Positions 58,456 to 64,000 of a DNA stretch of 64,000 bases are shown here, in pieces. Under the pieces are notes generated by a model. That model searched no databases. It was not told the DNA's origin and saw only the letters and a program-made list of their open reading frames with translations. The DNA lies in NCBI RefSeq assembly GCF_000828915.1, contig NZ_AP014569.1, positions 868,001-932,000 of the forward strand, given 5' to 3'. Position 1 is the first letter of the stretch; each line of letters begins with the position of its first letter. Origin of the DNA: Serpentinimonas maccroryi (GTDB lineage Bacteria > Pseudomonadota > Gammaproteobacteria > Burkholderiales > Burkholderiaceae_C). A program made the position numbers and the translations under genes.

Positions 58456-59372
58456 CCCACGCCCCCTTCATTCCAGTGCAGCTTGCGCCGCAGGGTGTCA
58501 AAATAACTCCAGCCCAGCGGGTGCAACAGGCACAGTTGGTGCGCCGCGCGCCGCACCACAATGCGGTCGCCGTGCAGCAGGCTGGTGAAGCTCTGCATAT
58601 CAAAGTGTGCGCTGGCGTCGCGCCCCGAGACCACCTCGACCGCGATTTCGCCGCTGGCTGGCAGCACGATCGGGCGGTTGGTGAGCGTGTGCGGCGCGAT
58701 CGGGGCCATGATCCAGCCGTCGATGGCCGGGTGCAGCAGCGGCCCGCCGGCCGACAAGGCGTAAGCGGTGCAGCCCGTGGGGGTGGCGATCACCAAGCCG
58801 TCGGCGCGCTGCTTGGCCACGAAATGGCCATCGACCTCGACCCGCAGCTCCACCATGCTGGGGGCGCTGCCGCGGTTGACCACCACATCGTTCATGGCGA
58901 TGGTTTCGAACACGCACGAGCCGTCGCGCCAGACGCTGGCGTGCATCAGCGCGCGCCGGTCTTGCTCGTACTGGCCATGCAGAATGGCCTGCAAAACCGG
59001 GGCGTAGCCCTGCCACGGGATGTCGGTGATAAAGCCCAGGCGGCCTTGGTTGATCCCCACCAGGGGCACTTGCTGGCGTGCCATCTGGCGCCCGATGCCC
59101 AGCATGGTGCCGTCGCCCCCGAGCACCAGCGCCAAATCGCAGTGCCGGCCGATCTCGTTTACATCGAGCACCGGGTAGGGTTCCAGCCCGGTGTTGAGGG
59201 CGGTTTCGCGCTCCAGGCTCACGGCGCAGCCCTGATCGAGCAAAAAATGCACCAAGGTGTCAATGATGTCGCGCGAACCCAGTGCGTTGTACTTGCCGAT
59301 CACCGCCACGTGGCGAAAGCGCAGCTCTGCAGCTGGCGGCGGTGCAGCAGGGGTTGAGGCGTGCTGATTCAT
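58452..59372 (-). CDS. nadK: NAD kinase
   Basis: A 306-residue enzyme phosphorylating NAD to NADP. GGDGT is at 85–89 ([11 protein letters not shown]), [12 protein letters not shown] near 108–119, MNDVVVNRG near 157, and the ATP-site loop [20 protein letters not shown] near 191. ATG 59372 is chosen because it is the first start after the divergent hrcA start. Only 37 bp separates the two genes. Confidence 0.96.
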   Translation of the reverse strand: MNQHASTPAAPPPAAELRFRHVAVIGKYNALGSRDIIDTLVHFLLDQGCAVSLERETALNTGLEPYPVLDVNEIGRHCDLALVLGGDGTMLGIGRQMARQQVPLVGINQGRLGFITDIPWQGYAPVLQAILHGQYEQDRRALMHASVWRDGSCVFETIAMNDVVVNRGSAPSMVELRVEVDGHFVAKQRADGLVIATPTGCTAYALSAGGPLLHPAIDGWIMAPIAPHTLTNRPIVLPASGEIAVEVVSGRDASAHFDMQSFTSLLHGDRIVVRRAAHQLCLLHPLGWSYFDTLRRKLHWNEGGVG

Positions 59373-59396
59373 GTGCAAATTAAAGCACAAGCCCAT

Positions 59397-59402
59397 TAAA
59401 AT
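59397..59402 (+). promoter_or_regulatory. Candidate -10 just before hrcA
   Basis: TAAAAT ends 7 bp before ATG 59410. No Shine-Dalgarno and no clear -35 are seen. The hexamer lies inside the 37-bp divergent nadK–hrcA gap. Confidence 0.35.
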
Positions 59403-59409
59403 CTTCCTC

Positions 59410-60429
59410 ATGCTCGATGACCGCTCCAAGCACCTGCTCAAAACCCTAGTCGAGCGCTACATCGCCGACGGCCAACCGGTGGGCTCGCGCACCCTGTCGC
59501 GCGCGGCCGGGCTGGAGCTCTCGCCCGCGACCATCCGCAACGTCATGAGCGACCTCGAGGAACTGGGCCTGATTGCCAGCCCGCACACCTCGGCGGGCCG
59601 GGTGCCCACCGCGCGCGGCTACCGGCTGTTTGTCGATACCATGCTCACCGCCCGGCGCGACGAGCTACCCGCCGCGGAGTCCATGCCAACCGCAACCTTG
59701 CAAGGCGAGCAGCCGCGCCAAGTGCTCAACCAAGCGGCGCAGCTGCTCTCCAGCCTGTCGCACTTCGTGGGCGTGGTGCGGGTGCCCAAGCGCGCCAGCG
59801 TCTTTAGGCACATCGAGTTTTTGAGCCTGTCGCAACGGCGCGTGCTGGTGATTCTGGTCTCGCCCGATGGCGAGGTGCAAAACCACGTCATCCACACCCA
59901 GCCCGAGTTTGAACAAAGCCAGCTGCAAGAAGCGGCCAATTTTCTCAACGCCCACTACGCCGGCCTGACGCTGAGCGAAGTGCGCGACCGCCTGCGCACC
60001 GAAGTCGAGCGCCTGCGCGGCGAGATCGCCGCCCTGATGCTGCAAGCGGTTGAGCTGGGCACCGAAAGCGAGGCGCAGCAAGACGCGGTGCTGGTGGCCG
60101 GCGAGCGCAACCTGTTGTCGGTGAGCGATTTTTCGCACGACCTAGGGCAGTTGCGGCGGCTCTTTGACATTTTCGAGCAAAAAACCCAGCTCATGCGGTT
60201 GCTCGACGTCTCGCACCAAGCCGACGGGGTGCGGATCTTCATCGGCGGCGACAGCCGAGGCGTGCCGTTCGAAGATTTGTCGGTGGTCAGCGCGCCCTAC
60301 ACCGTCGATGGCGCCGTGGTCGGCACCCTGGGCGTGATCGGGCCGCAGCGCATGCCCTACGAGCGCATGATCCAGATCGTGGACATCACCGCCAAGCTGC
60401 TGGGCAACGCCCTGAGCCAACCGCGCTAG
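59410..60429 (+). CDS. hrcA: Heat-inducible transcription repressor HrcA
   Basis: A 339-residue repressor of chaperone genes. The winged-helix domain at about 1–70 has the recognition region [20 protein letters not shown] and [17 protein letters not shown]; a GAF-like dimer domain follows (about 100–330). It binds the CIRCE element upstream of groES or dnaK-type operons, none of which is in this window. It is the last protein gene before the split tRNA-Ile. Confidence 0.95.
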   Translation: MLDDRSKHLLKTLVERYIADGQPVGSRTLSRAAGLELSPATIRNVMSDLEELGLIASPHTSAGRVPTARGYRLFVDTMLTARRDELPAAESMPTATLQGEQPRQVLNQAAQLLSSLSHFVGVVRVPKRASVFRHIEFLSLSQRRVLVILVSPDGEVQNHVIHTQPEFEQSQLQEAANFLNAHYAGLTLSEVRDRLRTEVERLRGEIAALMLQAVELGTESEAQQDAVLVAGERNLLSVSDFSHDLGQLRRLFDIFEQKTQLMRLLDVSHQADGVRIFIGGDSRGVPFEDLSVVSAPYTVDGAVVGTLGVIGPQRMPYERMIQIVDITAKLLGNALSQPR

Positions 60430-60519
60430 GGGTTTCGTAGCCCGCCCTGAGAGGCCAGCCCCTTGGTGTGACCCTATGCACGCCTGTGCCGTTGCGGGTA
60501 TCGGCGCTTGCTTGGCCGC

Positions 60520-60549
60520 TTGTCTGGTCGCTTTCGGATGCAGTAAACT
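60520..60549 (+). promoter_or_regulatory. Candidate sigma-70 promoter of the tRNA-Ile gene
   Basis: TTGTCT (60520–60525) and TAAACT (60544–60549) are 18 bp apart. The start would fall near 60556, 4 nt before the mature tRNA 5' end at 60560. Confidence 0.5.
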
Positions 60550-60559
60550 CCAAAGCTCT

Positions 60560-60888
60560 GGGCCTCTAGCTCATGCTTGGTTAGAGCAGCGGACTTAAGC
60601 TGCGCCGCCCTGCGGTTCGCAAGAATACGGGCGGCGCGAATGTGGGTTGCCGGCGGGTAAGTTCACTCTGCCTGCCGGTAGAACTGCTCAAATTCGGGGA
60701 AACCTCTGCCGCGCAGGCGTGGCGATCCCGAGCGAAACTCCCCCTAGGGGGGAGGACGTGTAGAGACTGTACGGGCAGGTCGTAACGACAAGAGACAGTC
60801 CAGACCACAAACCCGAAAGGGGTGGCGAAAGCCATAGCTGGTACGCATAATCCGTTGGTGCCGTGTTCGACTCACGGGAGGCCCACCA
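60560..60888 (+). tRNA. tRNA-Ile (anticodon CAT), interrupted by a group I intron
   Basis: Exons at 60560–60595 and 60846–60888 join into a full tRNA. The acceptor is GGGCCTC/GAGGCCC (seven pairs) with A discriminator and encoded CCA; the D-stem is GCTC/GAGC; the anticodon stem is GCGGA/TCCGT with loop CTCATAA; the T-stem is CCGTG/CACGG with loop TTCGACT. A CAT anticodon could mean Met or the minor Ile. The acceptor pairs C4–G69 and C5–G68, described as determinants for lysidine synthetase TilS, fit tRNA-Ile2 and not elongator Met. After C34 becomes lysidine it decodes AUA. The mature length is 79 nt. Confidence 0.93.
60596..60845 (+). ncRNA. Self-splicing group I intron in the tRNA-Ile anticodon loop
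   Basis: A 250-nt insert between U33 and C34. The intron ends in G. P1 can form between exon GCGGACU and guide GGUUCGC (60614–60620), giving the U·G splice pair. Core helices are P4 (60694–60698 with 60727–60731), P3 (CCTGCC 60671–60676 with GGCAGG 60774–60779), P7 (GACTGT 60765–60770 with ACAGTC 60795–60800), P8 (60779–60782 with 60786–60789), and GAAA-capped P9 hairpins near 60810–60833. CAAATTCGGGGAAACC (60690–60703) and the GTGTAGAGACTGTACGGGC stretch strongly resemble the Azoarcus tRNA-Ile ribozyme. There is no open reading frame, so it is not a homing endonuclease intron. Confidence 0.93.
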
Positions 60889-61056
60889 TTTTGCAGCGTC
60901 GCCCTTGAGCCGCCAGTGTACGCACAGCTAAGGCGTTGCCCTATTATTCAGGCCTTCAACTAAAAATTGGGCAGAGAGCTGAGCGCCGTATGAAATGCTT
61001 TAGACCCTGACCGACCCCAGTCTGTTTGATAATACTGATTTTTGAGGAGTGAGCCG

Positions 61057-62166
61057 ATGCAGCGTAATCGCGCCAGCGGTGGGTCGGGTGTGGAGTCCAA
61101 TGACTATCTTGAACGACTTGGGTGGCCGACCCAACTGCTGCGCAAGCTCATGTTCGTCGATTTGCCCATTAAACGCAAGTTTTTGCTGCTCGGGGTTGGC
61201 ACTCTGTTCTGGTTTTGCGTGCTGTCGTTCACGGTATCACGACAGTGATCGGGCAGATCGACGCGCTGAGCACCGGCGATGTGGATTTGAGAAAAAAGGT
61301 CGTCATCCGCACCGACGACGAAATCGGCCAACTGTCCGACAAGTTCAATCAGCTGGTCGAGCGCGTCTATGGCATGACGGTGTACAAAAAAGTGATCGAA
61401 GACGAGGCCACGCTCGAAGACGTGTACCGGCGCTTCGAGCCCGACCCCGGCTTCGGCCACGTCTGCACCCCCATGCTGGCTGGTGGGCACACCATCGGCG
61501 TGGCGCAGATGCGCTTTGCCATCGATGCCAACGGCGCTGCGCTAGACGCGGGAATGAGCAAAAAACTGTTCAGCGCCAACACCTACATCGAGCAGTCGAT
61601 CTCGGTGCTCGAGGCCAAGCGCCTGATGGCGACGCTGCGCGAGTCGGCCATGATCGACCCGCTCACCGGGCTTTACAACCGGCGCTTTTTGCAAGATCAC
61701 ACGCAGCAGATCATCAGCGGCGTGTTGCGGCGCAAGACCCAAATCGGCCTGCTGCTGTGCGACCTCGACTACTTCAAACAGGTCAACGACAGCTATGGGC
61801 ACGACGTGGGCGACTTGCTGCTCAAGCAAACCTCGCAGACCCTGCGCAGCGCCGTGCGCGACTCCGACATCGTGATCCGCTTTGGCGGCGAGGAGTTTCT
61901 GGTGCTGCTGATCGACGTCTGCCCGGGCGACTCGCTGGCCGTGGCCGAGAAAATCCGGCTCGCCATCGAGCAGATGAAGGTCAACATCAATGGCGAGACG
62001 CTGCGCAAGACCATCTCGGTCGGGGGTCAGCGAGTTCCCCGGCGACACCGACGGTTTCTGGCAGGCGATCAAGTACGCCGACGTGGCCCTGTACCAGGCC
62101 AAAGACCAAGGCCGCAACCGGGTGCTGCGCTTTGCCCCCGAGATGTGGCAGCAGGGCGAGTTTTGA
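61057..62166 (+). pseudogene. Frameshifted membrane diguanylate cyclase remnant
   Basis: ATG 61057 follows GAGGAG. The first frame gives a basic N-terminus and one TM (KRKFLLLGVGTLFWFCVLSF) and stops at 61248. The next frame takes over near 61215 with a HAMP-like block (ALSTGDVDLRKK), a short linker with FGHVCTPMLAGGHTIGV, and a GGDEF domain (DPLTGLYNRRF, FGGEEFLVLL, and an RDSD inhibitory site five residues before GGEEF). It breaks again at a G5 run (62022–62026); with one G fewer the frame continues VSEFPGDTDGF to KDQGRNRVLRFAPEMWQQGEF and a TGA at 62164. A single TM next to HAMP implies that a periplasmic part has been deleted. Confidence 0.8.
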
Positions 62167-62288
62167 AGTTTGCTCGGGGCTGAGAAGCTGAGAGGCTGAG
62201 GCGCAGCCGCTGAGGCTTCAGCATCTTTCGGCGTATCGTGCGCCTGATTCAGGTTTTTCGAGATAAAAAATTATTACACTCGAGGCCC

Positions 62289-64000
62289 ATGGCGCAACAC
62301 CCCTCACACGACCCTTCGGCCGCTGCCATGAGCTTGGGCGCACGCACGGCGTTCGTGCTGCTGCCGCTGCTGGCCTTTCTGGCCGTACTCTGGACGGCGG
62401 CCACGCAACCGCTGCCGCTGGACATCCACGTCCCTTGGATCCCGGCGCTGGGCGTGCACCTCGACTTTCACATCGACGGCCTGACGCTGCTGATGCTGCT
62501 GCTCATCACCGGCATCGGGGTGGCGGTGTTCGTCTATGCCGGCGGCTACTTGGCTGGGCACCCGCAGCAAAACCGGCTCTACATTTTGCTGACGCTGTTC
62601 ATGATCGCCATGATCGGCACCGTGATGGCCGACAACCTGATCGTGCTGTTCCTGTTCTGGGAGGCGACCAGTCTGCTCTCGTTCCTGCTGGTGGGCTTCA
62701 ACCACGAAGACCCCAAGAGCCGCAAGTCGGCGCAGCAGGCGCTGGTGGTCACGGGCAGCGGCGGGCTGGCGCTGCTGGCCGGTGCCATCCTGCTCGGGCA
62801 GATCATGGGCACCTACTCGATCCAAGAGATCATCGCCCAGCTGCCCTACACCGAGCACACGCCGCTGCTCACAGCCGCGCTGCTGCTCATCATCTTGGGC
62901 GCCTTCACCAAGAGCGCGCAGTTTCCGTTCCACTTCTGGCTCCCGGGCGCCATGGCGGCGCCGACGCCGGTGTCGGCCTACCTGCACTCGGCCACCATGG
63001 TCAAGCTCGGCGTCTATCTGCTGGCGCGGCTCGACCCTGGCTTTGGCAGCTGGGAGCTGTGGCAGTGGACGCTGCAGATTTTTGGCTCGTTCACCGCCGC
63101 TTGGGCCATGCTGCTGGCGCTGCGCGAGCGCGACCTCAAGCGCATTCTGGCTTGGTCCACCGTGGCCACGCTGGGCACGCTGGTGATGCTGGTGGGCATG
63201 GATGGCCACGGCGCCTCGATCGCTGTGAGCGCGCTGCTGCTCGGGCACGCGCTCTACAAGGCGCCGCTGTTCTTCGTCGCTGGCAACGTCGATCACGGCA
63301 CCGGCACGCGCATCATCGACCGCTTGGGCAATCTGCGCCACGCCATGCCGATCACCGCTGCTGCAGCGGCGCTGGCCGGGCTGTCGATGGCCGGCATTCC
63401 GCTCACATTTGGCTATGTGGTCAAAGACGTGGTCGGGCAAGCGGACGCGCTCGGCGGCATGAGCGAAGTGATCAAGGTCGCCAACACCATTTTTGCCGCC
63501 GTGGCGGTGGCGGTGGCAGCGGTGGCGGCGGTGCGCGTGTTCTGGCGCCACCCCGGCCACAACCTCACCCCGCCCGATGCCCATGAGGGCGGTGTGGCGC
63601 TGTGGGCGCCGCCGCTGGTGCTGGCTTGCATCGGCATTGCGCTGGGCTTGGCGCCGTTCATGGCCGATTGGCTGCTGGGCGTGGCCGCTGAGGCCATGAC
63701 GCCGCGGGCCGAAGCGGTGGCGGTGCATTTTGCGCTCGAGTTCAGCTTGGGCAGCCTGCTGTCGCTGGCGCTCACCGTGGGCATAGGGGCCGCGGTGTTT
63801 ATCTACTGGGACCCGCTGCACCGGCGCTTTGACCGGCTGCTGACGCTTTTTGACACCATCAGCACGCCGGCTCAGTACGAGCGCTTCATCAACGGCATCC
63901 CGGTGCTGGCGGCGCGCAGCAGCCGCTGGCTACAGGGCGGCGATCTGAGCCAGTACAGCCTGTTGCTGCTGGCCTTTGTGAGCACCGTCATGGGCGGCAT
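62289..64000 (+). CDS. mrpA: Na+/H+ antiporter subunit A (MrpA/MnhA), partial
   Basis: The first 570 codons of a polytopic protein; the C-terminus is beyond the right edge. Signatures of the NuoL/MrpA antiporter family are clear: LFLFWEATSLLSFLLVGFNH near 117, TKSAQFPFHFWLPGAMAAPTPVSAYL near 205, the Lys-containing SATMVKLGVYLLARL near 235, and HALYKAPLFFVAGNVDHGTG near 315. The absence of quinone-site complex-I neighbours and the full-length hydrophobic N-terminus fit MrpA, first gene of a multisubunit antiporter operon. It supports pH and Na+ homeostasis. ATG 62328, 13 codons downstream, is an alternative start. Confidence 0.85.
   Translation, partial: MAQHPSHDPSAAAMSLGARTAFVLLPLLAFLAVLWTAATQPLPLDIHVPWIPALGVHLDFHIDGLTLLMLLLITGIGVAVFVYAGGYLAGHPQQNRLYILLTLFMIAMIGTVMADNLIVLFLFWEATSLLSFLLVGFNHEDPKSRKSAQQALVVTGSGGLALLAGAILLGQIMGTYSIQEIIAQLPYTEHTPLLTAALLLIILGAFTKSAQFPFHFWLPGAMAAPTPVSAYLHSATMVKLGVYLLARLDPGFGSWELWQWTLQIFGSFTAAWAMLLALRERDLKRILAWSTVATLGTLVMLVGMDGHGASIAVSALLLGHALYKAPLFFVAGNVDHGTGTRIIDRLGNLRHAMPITAAAAALAGLSMAGIPLTFGYVVKDVVGQADALGGMSEVIKVANTIFAAVAVAVAAVAAVRVFWRHPGHNLTPPDAHEGGVALWAPPLVLACIGIALGLAPFMADWLLGVAAEAMTPRAEAVAVHFALEFSLGSLLSLALTVGIGAAVFIYWDPLHRRFDRLLTLFDTISTPAQYERFINGIPVLAARSSRWLQGGDLSQYSLLLLAFVSTVMGG

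Noticed and set aside
60581-60835. 84-codon minus-strand frame inside the intron
   Set aside because: It overlaps the conserved intron core on the opposite strand; there is no family match.
60560-60888. tRNA-Leu(UAA) or tRNA-Ile(UAU) reading of the split tRNA
   Set aside because: There is no long variable arm, excluding Leu. A TAT anticodon would need the intron to end in C, and the exon-guide U·G pair would then fail.
60560-60888. Elongator tRNA-Met reading
   Set aside because: The acceptor pairs C4–G69 and C5–G68 fit tRNA-Ile2; elongator Met lacks them in E. coli.
62304-63821. 505-codon minus-strand frame
   Set aside because: Antisense to mrpA, whose protein sequence is clearly recognisable on the plus strand.

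Overview
This GC-rich window looks like chromosomal DNA of a betaproteobacterium in Burkholderiales, most likely a Comamonadaceae member. The case rests on gene order (mutM–TPR protein–lolB–ispE–tRNA-Gln–prs–rplY–pth, divergent ftsY/M16–M16–rsmD–coaD–ferredoxin, rpsP–rimM–trmD–rplS) and on the TctCBA/TctDE module. A flavocytochrome c sulfide dehydrogenase pair and an Mrp-type antiporter subunit hint at sulfur-compound oxidation and a Na+- or pH-challenged habitat; the genus is not decided. No insertion sequence, prophage or CRISPR array was seen.

Layout. 1–12.8 kb is rich in signalling genes: a periplasmic binding protein (cut by the left edge) coupled to a REC/degenerate-GGDEF/EAL protein, a chemoreceptor, an AI-2E-family transporter, the housekeeping sigma factor RpoD, a FeeM-like N-acyltransferase, and a 7TM-PAS-GGDEF-EAL protein. 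12.9–29.4 kb holds a DinG-type helicase, dCTP deaminase, a cupin, the tricarboxylate uptake system TctCBA with its divergent regulators TctDE, thymidylate synthase, a FAD-linked oxidase, YihY, an alpha/beta hydrolase and an O-acetylhomoserine sulfhydrylase-like enzyme. 29.5–38.3 kb holds a CBS protein, aroC and aroQ, glnS, the rpsP–rimM–trmD–rplS ribosome/tRNA-methylation operon and a DUF3422 membrane protein. 38.3–40.0 kb is the fccAB pair. 40.3–60.4 kb is dense housekeeping: ftsY, two M16 proteases, rsmD, coaD, ferredoxin, pth, rplY, prs, tRNA-Gln, ispE, lolB, a TPR lipoprotein-pathway neighbour, mutM, a dynamin-like GTPase, mutY, rapZ, recN, nadK and hrcA. 60.5–64 kb holds the most unusual feature, a tRNA-Ile(CAU) gene split by a 250-nt group I intron, then a decayed diguanylate cyclase and the start of an mrp operon (cut by the right edge).

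The standout is the tRNA-Ile(CAU) intron. The exons form a complete cloverleaf, and the insert carries recognisable P4, P3, P7, P8 and P9 elements and a 7-bp P1 with the U·G splice-site pair. The break lies between U33 and C34, just before the base that TilS converts to lysidine, so splicing would have to precede maturation of the only tRNA class that reads AUA.

A second theme is transcription architecture. Several genes (aroC, the first M16 protease, the dynamin-like GTPase, hrcA) have a TATAAT-like hexamer only 7–8 bp before the ATG and no Shine-Dalgarno, which suggests leaderless mRNAs. c-di-GMP signalling is also prominent: three GGDEF-containing loci, one with a lost GGDEF motif, one apparently intact, and one broken by frameshifts.
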